DNA from: CAG-177 sp051881535
GTDB lineage: Bacteria > Bacillota > Clostridia > Oscillospirales > Acutalibacteraceae
DNA: 64,000 bases
Reading direction: 5' to 3'
Assembly: GCA_051881535.1 (NCBI GenBank)
Contig: JBJEQB010000006.1
Coordinates: 3,263-67,262, forward strand
Shown: one piece after another, positions 35,016-43,157 of the stretch
Layout: every line of letters starts with the position of its first letter
Position numbering within the stretch: the first letter of the stretch is position 1
The notes under the pieces: model-generated
What the model was told of the DNA's origin: nothing
Seen by the model: the letters and a program-made list of their open reading frames with translations, nothing else
The model's database searches: none
Position numbers and translations under genes: made by a program

Positions 35016-35032
35016 ATATACATTGTGTATAT
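35016..35032. promoter_or_regulatory. 17-bp palindrome, possible operator
   Basis: ATATACA-TTG-TGTATAT is a perfect 7-bp inverted repeat with a 3-base centre. It overlaps a possible promoter (TTGAAA at 35004-35009 with TATATT about 18 bases later) that would drive the small gene at 35199. The bound protein is unknown. Confidence 0.45.
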
Positions 35033-35198
35033 TTTTCTTTTCAATTCAATCATAAATAAGCAGGAATAAACACTGCCTGCGCTGTCAAAAATACCTTTAA
35101 GAAGAGCGCGGAGAAAATCCGATGCGCCGCATTTTGAGCCGCCGCAGATTGAATTATCGGCTGTTCAAACGAAAAATGTGCGAAAGGGGAGCGCTGAT

Positions 35199-35471
35199 TT
35201 GATAAAGGGAGTAAACAGGCAGGTTGTGGAAATAACGCAGACTCAATGCGAATATTTTGAAAGGGTTTTATTCTTCATTAAACCCGAATATTCCGCCGTC
35301 AGCGAGGGTGACCTGAAAGAGAGGGCAACGATAATTGCCCAGAGCGCGGGCATGCCGCCCGCAACAAGGCTGAGAAAAAACAGGGTGCGCCTTGCGCTGA
35401 GCATCAGCGCCGCCGCGTGTGCGGGAGCGGCGGTCAGCGGAAGCATATTTTTGCTCACTTCATTCCTTTGA
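35199..35471 (+). CDS. Small single-span membrane protein of unknown function
   Basis: I do not recognise this 90-residue protein. It begins MIKGVNRQVVEITQTQCEYF, continues with a charged segment (EYSAVSEGDLKERATIIAQS), a PPATRLRKNRVR basic stretch near 60, and ends in one hydrophobic helix (about 68-88). The N-terminus would be cytoplasmic. The frame is open to a GTG at 35178, but AAAGGGGAG with 8-base spacing supports TTG at 35199. The last 12 bases overlap the end of the convergent nth gene. Orderly composition and a good ribosome site argue it is real. Confidence 0.75.
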   Translation: MIKGVNRQVVEITQTQCEYFERVLFFIKPEYSAVSEGDLKERATIIAQSAGMPPATRLRKNRVRLALSISAAACAGAAVSGSIFLLTSFL

Positions 35472-36107
35472 TTGTGAGCTTTCATAATGCGAGCAAAAGG
35501 CTTTCATAACGCATTGCTCGCATTTCGGTCTGCCGGAAATGCAGGTGTCTCTGCCGTGGAGCACGCAGCGGTGGCAGAAATCGTTGCTTTCGGCGGGGTC
35601 AAGCAGCTCCCGAAGCTGCATTTCAACCTTTAACGGGTCTTTGGTTGCCACAAGACCGAGAAGATTGGAAATCCTTATAAGATGTGTGTCGGCAACAACT
35701 GCGGGCTTGCCGTAAACATCGCCGACAATCAGGTTTGCGGTTTTTCTGCCCACACCCGGCAGGCTTGTCAGGTCATCAATATTGTCGGGCACCTTGCCGC
35801 CGAAATCGCTTATCATCTTGCGGCTCATTCCGATTATATCCTTTGCCTTGGCTCTGAAAAAGCCGCAGGAATGAATAATCTGCTCCACATCCTCAAGCTC
35901 TGCTTCGGCAAAATCCTCAACGGTTTTATAGCGTTCAAAAAGAACGGGTGTTACCATATTTACCCTTGCGTCCGTGCATTGTGCCGAAAGGCGCGTTGCA
36001 ATCAGGAGCTGCAGGGGATTTTCTGCGTTAAGCGAGCAGATACCCTCGGGGTATTTTTGATTGAGCGCGGCAACGGCGAGAGCCGCTTTTTCTTTTTTAT
36101 CCAACAT
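35460..36107 (-). CDS. nth: Endonuclease III (DNA glycosylase/AP lyase)
   Basis: A 215-residue HhH-GPD repair enzyme that removes oxidised pyrimidines. The helix-hairpin-helix is LTSLPGVGRKTANLIVGD (in parts), with the Schiff-base Lys in GRKTAN and the catalytic Asp in VADTHLIRI. The C-terminal [4Fe-4S] site is C-x6-C-x2-C-x5-C (TCISGRPKCEQCVMKAFC). The frame reaches 36134, but GGAG lies 5 bases before the ATG at 36107, which also matches the family start. Together with the OGG-like enzyme 700 bases away, it forms a base-excision repair neighbourhood. Confidence 0.95.
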   Translation of the reverse strand: MLDKKEKAALAVAALNQKYPEGICSLNAENPLQLLIATRLSAQCTDARVNMVTPVLFERYKTVEDFAEAELEDVEQIIHSCGFFRAKAKDIIGMSRKMISDFGGKVPDNIDDLTSLPGVGRKTANLIVGDVYGKPAVVADTHLIRISNLLGLVATKDPLKVEMQLRELLDPAESNDFCHRCVLHGRDTCISGRPKCEQCVMKAFCSHYESSQSKE

Positions 36108-36214
36108 TACCACTCCGCATATGTTATGAAACATATTATATTACATTTCCGCCGACATTTGAAGATATATTTTTAAATTTACTATGAATTTTTGAGTTTT
36201 AACTGACTTAACAG

Positions 36215-36243
36215 TTGATTTTACGGTAAATTTGTGTTAGCAT
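36215..36243 (+). promoter_or_regulatory. Probable promoter of the repeat lipoprotein gene
   Basis: TTGATT (36215-36220), 17 bases, TAGCAT (36238-36243), 34 bases before the start codon. The two hexamers each have two mismatches, so this is a moderate match. Confidence 0.5.
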
Positions 36244-36276
36244 ATTTATACCTGAATAAAATTAGGGGGATTATAT

Positions 36277-38265
36277 ATGAAAAACAAATTCACCGCAAGG
36301 TTATGCATTTTTATGTGCCTTGTTCTGATTGTTTCAATGTTTGCCGCGTGCAACATCAAAGACAAAAGCGGTGACGGCTCGTTGACTACCCTCGCACCCG
36401 ACGATTCGTGGCGCCCCGGAAACGACGGTACATATGAGCCTGTTATCCTGAGCAAGGTTGAGCTTGCCGAGCTGGTTTCGGAAGCTCTCGGAGAGGACGC
36501 TAAGGACTTTAACGGCGATTTGAACTCTCTCACTCCCGAGCAGATTCAAAAGGTTGAGGATCTCGCTCAGGACAAGGGTCTGATAATCGACAAGGATAAC
36601 AGCGGCAACACGGTTATCAAAAAAGAAGAGGTTCCCACAACCAAGCTTTCTCAGCAGGAAGTTAATGAAATTCTCACTCAGGCTTCCGTTAAGGATCCGA
36701 GCAACATTTCCAAAGAGGAGCTTGATGAAATTTCAAAGATTGCCGATGATAACGGTATGAGTGTTGTCACAAAGCCCAACGGCGGCGGAATTGACATTGT
36801 TAAGCCCGTTCCGACCACCACTCAAAAGGCAACTTCGGCAACCACCAAAAACAATAATGCCACTACTCAGGCTCCCGTTGTAAAAACAACAACCAAGCCC
36901 GGCAAAACAACAACCGCTAAATATGTTCCGCCCACACACGGCACGGTTGCTCCCATAGGCACTACTGCGGCTCCCGTTCCCATAGCGGGCTCAGATTGGG
37001 TTGCTACCTACGGCGGTTCAAGCAACGATATTTATATCGATAACGCTATTACTTCTGACGGCGGCGTTGTTTCCGTCGGCGCAACTTTCTCGCAGGAGTT
37101 TAAAGGCAACAACAAAGGCAGCATCGCTGCGATAATTACCAAGCATAACGCTAAGGGTAAGCTTGTATGGAAGAACGCTTTCAGCGGCGATAATAATGTG
37201 GCTTTTGAAAATGTTACCGTTCTTAATGACGGCAGCATAATCGTAGCCGGCTACACAAGTGCGACAAACTTTGTCAGCGATGCGGAGTATAAGTGCAAGG
37301 ATACTATTGAGGGCATTATCATTAAGTTCAACGCCAAGGGCGAAAAGCTCTGGACAAAGGTAATCGGCGGCAGCGGAGACGATTTTGTTTATTCTGTTGC
37401 TCCCACTCCCGACGGCGGATTTGTTATCGGCGGCAAATCGACCTCGGTTGACGGCGATATGAAAGACCTCGGCACTCAGAAGATCAAGGCATATATTTTC
37501 AAGTGTGACGAAAACGGAAACATCAAGTGGAGAAACGCTCTCTCAGGCTCAAAGCACAGCAGCGTTGAGAGTATGGCAGTAACCTCATCAGGCGAAGTTT
37601 ACGCGGCGGTTGCCTGCATTTCGGGCGACGGCGAGTTTGCCGCCATTGAGGGAACAAAGAATGCAAGAAGATGCACCGTTGCTCTTAAACTTAACGCATC
37701 GGGCAAAATCCTTTGGAGCAAAGCTTTCTATGAAACCGGCGTTACCGACCTTTACAGCGTTGCTTTGGCAGATGATGGCGGCGCAGTATTTGCAGGTCAC
37801 TATTCGTCCTCTGCAGAGGGTAATAAATATACATTCAAGAATATTTATAACGGGGGCACGCCCGGCACATATGACGGCGTAATGATTAAGGTTGACGCGG
37901 CGGGCAACCAAGGCTGGATGCTTCCGCTTATCGGCTTTGAGAGCGACTTCATTATGGGTATAACCAAGGTCAGCGGCGGATACGCCGTTACGGGCTATAC
38001 GGCTTCGACCAACCGCGATTTCTCAATTTCAAGCAAAGGCAACTATGACGGATTTATTTACACGGTAACTAATTCCGGCAAGGCTCAGAATATCTATTCA
38101 TTCGGCGGCAGCGGAGCAGATAACACAAGAGCAATCTGTTCCGACGGCAAATCGATTTATGTTGCGGGCACAACGAATTCCGGCGATGTTTATTTTGAAA
38201 ACTGCAACCCCAAGGGGACTGAAAACGCCTGCGTAGGTTTTGTTTGCCGCTTTGAATTCAAATAA
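36277..38265 (+). CDS. Lipoprotein with Thr-rich linker and C-terminal beta-propeller-like repeats
   Basis: A 662-residue exported lipoprotein: signal peptide with lipobox FAAC (Cys about residue 25), a helical N-terminal region (about 45-175) with two repeats of SKVELAELVSEAL/LSQQEVNEILTQA type, and a Thr-rich linker (about 180-225). Six to seven repeats of roughly 55-60 residues follow, with the pattern GGS-x-x-D ... DGG-x-V-x-x-G ... K-x-N-x-x-G-x-x-x-W, like the SBBP/delta-60 beta-propeller repeats of secreted proteins. The role is unknown; likely adhesion or ligand binding at the cell surface. It is monocistronic, with its own promoter and terminator. Confidence 0.8.
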   Translation: MKNKFTARLCIFMCLVLIVSMFAACNIKDKSGDGSLTTLAPDDSWRPGNDGTYEPVILSKVELAELVSEALGEDAKDFNGDLNSLTPEQIQKVEDLAQDKGLIIDKDNSGNTVIKKEEVPTTKLSQQEVNEILTQASVKDPSNISKEELDEISKIADDNGMSVVTKPNGGGIDIVKPVPTTTQKATSATTKNNNATTQAPVVKTTTKPGKTTTAKYVPPTHGTVAPIGTTAAPVPIAGSDWVATYGGSSNDIYIDNAITSDGGVVSVGATFSQEFKGNNKGSIAAIITKHNAKGKLVWKNAFSGDNNVAFENVTVLNDGSIIVAGYTSATNFVSDAEYKCKDTIEGIIIKFNAKGEKLWTKVIGGSGDDFVYSVAPTPDGGFVIGGKSTSVDGDMKDLGTQKIKAYIFKCDENGNIKWRNALSGSKHSSVESMAVTSSGEVYAAVACISGDGEFAAIEGTKNARRCTVALKLNASGKILWSKAFYETGVTDLYSVALADDGGAVFAGHYSSSAEGNKYTFKNIYNGGTPGTYDGVMIKVDAAGNQGWMLPLIGFESDFIMGITKVSGGYAVTGYTASTNRDFSISSKGNYDGFIYTVTNSGKAQNIYSFGGSGADNTRAICSDGKSIYVAGTTNSGDVYFENCNPKGTENACVGFVCRFEFK

Positions 38266-38288
38266 TCGGCAATAATATCATAAAAATC

Positions 38289-38334
38289 AACGCCTGTATT
38301 TCAAGCTGACGGCTGAAATACAGGCGTTATTTTA
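38289..38334 (+). terminator. Terminator of the repeat lipoprotein gene
   Basis: A perfect 15-bp stem (AACGCCTGTATTTCA / TGAAATACAGGCGTT, 38289-38328) is followed by ATTTTAC. It starts 24 bases after the stop codon. Confidence 0.9.
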
Positions 38335-38905
38335 CGGCTTTGCAGGGAAGAATGTCCACATCGTAACGCAAAATAATTCGGAATGCGTAATGCGTAATGC
38401 GGAATTAATGACGGGCTTCGCCCGTACCCCAATATATTTGTTTTTCGGCACAAATCGTAGGGGACGATGCCCACATCGTCCCAATCAGGTGCAACCCTGC
38501 GTGGTTGCACGAAAAACGGTAATCAATAACATCCGCAGAGTAGGGCGGCTTGCCCACAAGCCGCCGTGAAAATGATTGTTTTTTATTTCCAATCCTCCGT
38601 CTTTTGCTTCACAAAATCCACCTCCTTTGCCAAAGGAGGCTAATGTAACAGCAAGCTTATGGCTATGGGCTAATTAGGCAACTCCCTCCGTCAGGGAAGG
38701 AGGCGAATCGCTTTCCGCAGGGTTGAGGATTGATTTTGCCGTAAAATTGAAATGCTTTAACGGCGGCTTGTGGTCAAGCCGCCCTACATTTGTTTCACCG
38801 CGAAAATAATTCCGAATTACGCATTACGAATTCCGAATTGTTTAGCGGGTTGTCGAGGACGCCGACCCCTACGAATTACACATTCATTACTTTTCCTCTA
38901 TTGAT
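38335..38905. repeat. Mosaic of dispersed intergenic hairpin repeats (GTAGGG family and others)
   Basis: No gene is seen in this 570-base stretch. It is a patchwork of repeat units. One pair of related segments is at 38371-38406 and 38804-38839 (GCGTAATGCGTAATGC / TTACGCATTACG, inverted). Hairpins opening GTAGGG are at 38458-38482 (stem GGGACGATG, loop CCCA), 38540-38565 (stem GGCGGCTTG, loop CCCA), inverted at 38762-38786 (same stem, loop ACCA on the minus strand), and inverted at 38846-38872. A related hairpin with loop CTGCGT is at 38489-38510. CTCCTTTGCCAAAGGAG at 38623-38639 and CCCTCCGTCAGGGAAGG at 38684-38700 are further short palindromes. Similar patchworks are known between genes of Ruminococcaceae (from memory). 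Confidence 0.8.
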
Positions 38906-38910
38906 GACAA

Positions 38911-38942
38911 AAGCCCCTCGGCTGAAACCGAGGGGCTTATTG
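38911..38942. terminator. Terminator of the secreted hydrolase pair
   Basis: An 11-bp perfect stem (AAGCCCCTCGG / CCGAGGGGCTT, 38911-38938) with a 6-base loop. On the minus strand it is followed by TTGTC after a TT run (GGGGCTTTTGTC), and it lies 9 bases after the stop of the hydrolase gene at 38951. Confidence 0.8.
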
Positions 38943-38950
38943 ATAATAAC

Positions 38951-40792
38951 TTAAAACAAATCGTTTATGGGTGCTAAAATTTTGTTGTTGAGGAACTGAT
39001 TAATTGTTTTAAAGAAGAGGTTTACCGATGTGGGCAGCATCTCGGAATAGCCCTGAGTGCCGTAATTCTTATAAAGCCAAAGGCTGAGCTTTTCAAAGAA
39101 ATCGGATTCCTCTTTTTCCTCAGCGGGTGAGGCAAGCCCTGCGGTTACGAGGCAGGCTTTGAGCCTTGCTTCAATTCGCTGTGCTTCGCCCTCAACGCCG
39201 ACCGTTCTGTTGAGCATTTCTTCGGCTTCGGCAATGGCTGCCGCAAGCTCTGCGGCGTCCTGCTCGCTCAAGGTTGAGGGGTCGATGCTCTTTGCCTTGG
39301 GAAGCAGGTCTTTTCTTATCTTCTTGGTTTCTCTGCCCACATTGAACTGCGGGAAGTCGGGAGTTGAATAAACATCAACAATTTCGTCCGTTGCAAGAAT
39401 TGCGGTTGCAAGCTTCATTATAATATCGTTTCTGCCCGTTCCCTCGTGACCCTGATTGTCAAAGTAGAATGTTGTGTCGGGGAGCAGACCTGCCGATGCG
39501 TCAACAACTCTGTCGGGAGAAATGTGATTGTGACCCTCAGCCGTGCAATGGGTGTTTTTCTGAACATAGCCTGCGGGAAGCGTTTCGCCGCAGTTTGCGC
39601 TGTAAGCGCCCATTGAGGTTGAATCAAGCTGAATAACGCCGTCTGCGTTTTCAATATTCCATGAAGTGCCGACATTATAAAGCTGGAAATCGTAATCAAC
39701 TATGTTGTAAACCTTAACGCCGTTTTCAACGAGTCTGAGAATGTTTGCGTCGGAATTGCTCTGAGCGCGGTAATAAATATCTGTCTGGCGTCTGATTTCC
39801 GCCTTTTCGGGGGAAGAAAGATATCTCTGTGCAAGCGCGGGATAATCTGCGTTGGGAACAAGAGCCCAGAGATTGGTGCTCGTTGTCAGAATGGATATCA
39901 GGCTTTCGCAGGCGGAATGGAGGCATTTCATAAGAACCTCATCGGGGAAAATCCTGAGAACCGACTCAATCATTCTTGCCTCGTTTTCATCCATAAGCTT
40001 CTCAAGGAAGCCGTTGTAGAGATAGTCGGGATTATAGAAAGTAAGTCTTTCCGCAAAAACATCGCCGACTATTGTTGAGCCGTTGAGGGCGGGAACGATA
40101 TAAAGAACCTTGTTGAGCTGCTCGTGAATGTCGGGATAGTATTCAAGCAGACCGTTGGCTACCGTGCCGCCGAGGCTGATGGGAACGATGTTTACCTTAT
40201 CGTGACCCGTCTCTTTTCTGACCTGCTGAATGAAATCATAAAGCTCTTTAACTATATCAAGATGATTGCCGAATGAGTTGTAGGCGAAGTAATAGAGGTG
40301 ATCCTCGCCGACGGAGGAACTGTAATCCTGAATGGGAACGGAGTCATAAATCTCGCCCTTTTCATAATCACTGCATTCCGCAAGGGAATAAGGATATTTC
40401 TCAACCTCAAGGTTTGCAATGGGTTTGCCGTTATTATCGCTTTCATTAATGTTGAAGCAAATATCAATGGCGTCCGCAAGAGCTTTTGAAAGCCCGATGT
40501 CATGCTGCGTAAACAGAGTCAGAAGCAGGGGAGCAAGCAGCTTTTTAACAAGCTCGCCTGTCTGAACATAAGCGGGGAAGCAGTTAACTCTGTTGCCGTT
40601 ATCGTCAAGCACATAATTGCCTTCGCCGTCAAGCAGCCATACATTTGACTGACCGATGCCGGGGATAATTATTGTGGGGCAGTTGTCGCAGTTTCCGCCG
40701 CAGTCGGTTTTGGTTTCGGCAGCCGAAACGCCGACAGCCGCTGCGGAAAAAACAAGGGCAAAAGCGAGAACAAACGAAATAAACTTTTTCAT
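38951..40792 (-). CDS. Secreted alpha/beta-hydrolase-like protein, copy 2 of a tandem pair
   Basis: A 613-residue exported protein (signal peptide 1-25, cleaved after VSAAE-like sequence). The mature N-terminus has a cysteine cluster, TKTDCGGNCDNC, then IIIPGIGQS, the usual first strand of a lipase fold. The nucleophile is probably S206 in VPISLGG, where Pro-Ile replaces the Gly-His of GHSLGG. D384 in ADGVIQL and H449 in NQGHEG are candidates for the acid and base, similar to LCAT-type lipases. The C-terminal 100 residues are helical (about 510-560 look like a FIVAR-type repeat). The substrate is unknown. It starts 21 bases after its paralogue. Confidence 0.75.
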   Translation of the reverse strand: MKKFISFVLAFALVFSAAAVGVSAAETKTDCGGNCDNCPTIIIPGIGQSNVWLLDGEGNYVLDDNGNRVNCFPAYVQTGELVKKLLAPLLLTLFTQHDIGLSKALADAIDICFNINESDNNGKPIANLEVEKYPYSLAECSDYEKGEIYDSVPIQDYSSSVGEDHLYYFAYNSFGNHLDIVKELYDFIQQVRKETGHDKVNIVPISLGGTVANGLLEYYPDIHEQLNKVLYIVPALNGSTIVGDVFAERLTFYNPDYLYNGFLEKLMDENEARMIESVLRIFPDEVLMKCLHSACESLISILTTSTNLWALVPNADYPALAQRYLSSPEKAEIRRQTDIYYRAQSNSDANILRLVENGVKVYNIVDYDFQLYNVGTSWNIENADGVIQLDSTSMGAYSANCGETLPAGYVQKNTHCTAEGHNHISPDRVVDASAGLLPDTTFYFDNQGHEGTGRNDIIMKLATAILATDEIVDVYSTPDFPQFNVGRETKKIRKDLLPKAKSIDPSTLSEQDAAELAAAIAEAEEMLNRTVGVEGEAQRIEARLKACLVTAGLASPAEEKEESDFFEKLSLWLYKNYGTQGYSEMLPTSVNLFFKTINQFLNNKILAPINDLF

Positions 40793-40813
40793 TTCAGAAT
40801 ATTTTCTCCTTTG

Positions 40814-42652
40814 TTATCTGAATATTTTATCAAACAGGCTTCCGCCGCCGAGGGTTTCAAGCAGGAAGTAGCTCAGACCCTTTGTTATTGATTTGAAAGC
40901 GGAATCAAGCTTTGATTCTTCTTCGGGAGGATTCATTTTGCCGAGCTTGATAAGAATGTTGTTGAGTCTTTCTTCGGCAGCCTTTGTTTTGGCGTCGTCA
41001 GCTATGGTTGCCGAAATAACCGCTTCACCGTCGGCAATGGCGGCGATAAGCTCAGCCTTATCCTCGGCGGAGAGAGTTATTTCACCGTTAGCGTCCTGCT
41101 CAAGGAGTGCCTTGGCATCGGGCAGTCTCCAGCGGCGGATATATTTGGTGTTGCAGGAATAGTTATACTGCGGATAATTAACGGGGTCATCGTGAACGGA
41201 AGTGATTTTGCCCGTGATGAGCGCCTGTGCAAGGTTAAGAACAACATCGTTGTTGCCTACCTCGTGGTGCTGTTCAAGGAAAATCCAGGTGTTGTCGGGC
41301 AAAACGGCGGTTGAAGCGTCAACCGTATTGTCGGGTGCAATGTAGCTGTAATCGGGATAATCGGGGTTTGTATAAGCCTGGGTGTAGCCTGCGGGCAGAG
41401 TTTCGTTTCCGGGAGCGCCCGTTGCACCCATTGTGGTTGATGTCAGGTTGATAATTCCGTCGGAATTATATTTGCCTGCGGAATCAACGATGCCGAAGAA
41501 AGCGTAATCCTTCTCGCCGAAATCAAGGTTTGAGCCGGAGATTGAGTTAACGGAAACACCGTCAGCAACAGCGGCAAGAATATTCTTATTGAGGTTGAGC
41601 CTTGCCTGCTGGAAGCGGTCGGTTTTTTCTTTAAGCTTCGCCTTTTCGGGAGAGCTGAGATATTTTTCGGCAAGAGCGTCATATCTGTAAGAGGGAACCA
41701 TAGCCCACATCTGCGGGCAGTTAATCATAATGGTGTCAAGCAATCCGCTGATTGCGCCCGTGAGGATTGCATTAACGCCCGAGCGCGGGAGAATGTGAAG
41801 AATGCAGTTTATAAGATAGCCGAGAGCCGCGTCGCTTTCGCCGATAACAGCGGGGATATATTCGTGATAAAGATATTCATCGGCAAGGTTGAATTTTCTT
41901 GCCATCATATCGGCAACGATATCCGTTCCGTTAAGGCAGGCAACAACATTAACAATGGAATCAACATCCTTGTGACCGTAAGCGTCAAGATAGGAGGTGA
42001 GAATTGTGCCGCCGAGGCTGACGGGGAGAAGCGTTACCTTATCGTGACCCGTCTGCTCTTTTACCATCTGAATGTATTCGTCAAGCTCGTCAGCGGATGC
42101 CATCGGGTCGCCGACAAGGTTGAAGGTGAACATATATATATGGTCGCCGCCGATTTCCTCTTCAATTCTCTGAAGCGGAATCATTCTGTAAAGCCACTGC
42201 TTGTCGTCATCGTTCATCTCGGAGATGGGGTGATTCCATCTCTTTGTCTGAAGATTGTTGACATAGTTGCCGTCGTTATCGCATTTCTGAATTGAAAATG
42301 CTATACTTGCCGCCTCATATGCAATGTCTTTCAGACCGATGGGGTGCTGAGTGACGATGGTTGCCAGAACGCTGAAAATCAGCTTGGGCAGAACTTTCTT
42401 TATAAGCTGCTCAACCTCAAGAATGAGCAGAGTGCCGCCAACCTGATTGCCGTTGCTGTCAAGCACGGGCTCATTGTTTTCGTCAAAAAGATATGTAGGC
42501 GAATGGTTGATGCCGGGCAGAATAACAACGGGCGACTGGCCGCAGTTGCCGCCGCAGTCGGTTTTTGTTTTTGCCGAAGCTCCGATTGCGCCTGCGGAAA
42601 TCAGCATAGCGGTGCACAGGATAAGAGCGATAACTCTTTTAATCCTTTTCAT
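40814..42652 (-). CDS. Secreted alpha/beta-hydrolase-like protein, copy 1 of a tandem pair
   Basis: A 612-residue paralogue of the downstream gene with the same layout: signal peptide (1-27), TKTDCGGNCG, VILPGINHS, a putative nucleophile S212 in LPVSLGG, NSDGIINLTSTTMGA, and QHHEVGNND with the likely histidine. The shared order suggests a serine hydrolase/lipase of the LCAT or lipase superfamily. A helical tail follows with LSAEDKAELIAAIADGEA, close to a FIVAR repeat. The frame extends 9 bases further to a GTG, but GGAG placement supports ATG at 42652. The two genes form an operon with a promoter at 42705-42733. Function is inferred only. Confidence 0.75.
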   Translation of the reverse strand: MKRIKRVIALILCTAMLISAGAIGASAKTKTDCGGNCGQSPVVILPGINHSPTYLFDENNEPVLDSNGNQVGGTLLILEVEQLIKKVLPKLIFSVLATIVTQHPIGLKDIAYEAASIAFSIQKCDNDGNYVNNLQTKRWNHPISEMNDDDKQWLYRMIPLQRIEEEIGGDHIYMFTFNLVGDPMASADELDEYIQMVKEQTGHDKVTLLPVSLGGTILTSYLDAYGHKDVDSIVNVVACLNGTDIVADMMARKFNLADEYLYHEYIPAVIGESDAALGYLINCILHILPRSGVNAILTGAISGLLDTIMINCPQMWAMVPSYRYDALAEKYLSSPEKAKLKEKTDRFQQARLNLNKNILAAVADGVSVNSISGSNLDFGEKDYAFFGIVDSAGKYNSDGIINLTSTTMGATGAPGNETLPAGYTQAYTNPDYPDYSYIAPDNTVDASTAVLPDNTWIFLEQHHEVGNNDVVLNLAQALITGKITSVHDDPVNYPQYNYSCNTKYIRRWRLPDAKALLEQDANGEITLSAEDKAELIAAIADGEAVISATIADDAKTKAAEERLNNILIKLGKMNPPEEESKLDSAFKSITKGLSYFLLETLGGGSLFDKIFR

Positions 42653-42704
42653 AAAAAACACTCTCCTTAATCGGCTTTTTTGTTTACCGTTTAATATAAA
42701 TTAT

Positions 42705-42733
42705 ATATTATCATAGAATTTAGTGGATTTCAA
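42705..42733 (-). promoter_or_regulatory. Promoter of the secreted hydrolase operon
   Basis: On the minus strand: TTGAAA (42728-42733), 17 bases, TAATAT (42705-42710), about 53 bases before the start codon. The region is AT-rich, so other -10 choices exist nearby. Confidence 0.65.
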
Positions 42734-42764
42734 CAATTTATTAATAACTTGTATAAAAAATATA

Positions 42765-43044
42765 ATAGTTTTATTAACAGCAATGGAATATGTCTGAAAT
42801 ACAATATCTCACGCACATTCGGGAATTTTTCTCTTTGACATACGGAAGTATGCCTGCAGAGAAGAAATCCCCGACTGCACATAATCTATTGCATTTCAGA
42901 TGCGAAGCAGTTTTGAGGGAGAAGATTTTCGTTCCGTCGAGGCGAAAATCTGCAGTAATACTATATGTATTTCAAGGATTTTCAACGCAGACGGGGCGGA
43001 AAGATTCCGCTCAAAACCATATTTATTGCTGTTAATAAAACTAT
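42765..43044. mobile_element. 280-bp fold-back/MITE-like element with 20-bp inverted termini
   Basis: ATAGTTTTATTAACAGCAAT at 42765-42784 is repeated as its perfect complement at 43025-43044, bounding a 280-base unit between the hydrolase operon and the HAD gene. Inside are further inverted pairs: GAAATACA near 42796 with TGTATTTC near 42966, and AGATTTTCG near 42921 with CGAAAATCT near 42942. The nested palindromes mean the whole unit can fold back. Two short open frames inside have no start context or recognisable domain. Different end sequences set it apart from the element at 18371. Confidence 0.6.
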
Positions 43045-43157
43045 AATTACTTAATATTGAACAAACGGGGTAACAATTCGCTTGCGTAACGCGCATTTAA
43101 GTGATATAATCACATACGGTAAAATTGAATTAAAAAGGCAGGAAGGAACGGCATATA

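Larger units (their letters stand above)
34794..35198. other. Intergenic region with DnaA boxes and a palindrome
   Basis: This 405-base AT-rich gap contains no convincing coding sequence. It holds DnaA-box-like sites at 34976-34996 and a 17-bp inverted repeat at 35016-35032 (listed separately). The 34800-35040 part is markedly AT-rich; the part nearest the small gene is more mixed. Confidence 0.7.

Noticed and set aside
38335..38905. CRISPR-like array in the intergenic repeats
   Set aside because: The repeats are not identical, are not regularly spaced and occur in both orientations; no cas genes are nearby.
42790..43096. Open frames of 81 and 66 codons in the fold-back element
   Set aside because: They cross the inverted repeats, lack a Shine-Dalgarno sequence and have no recognisable domain.
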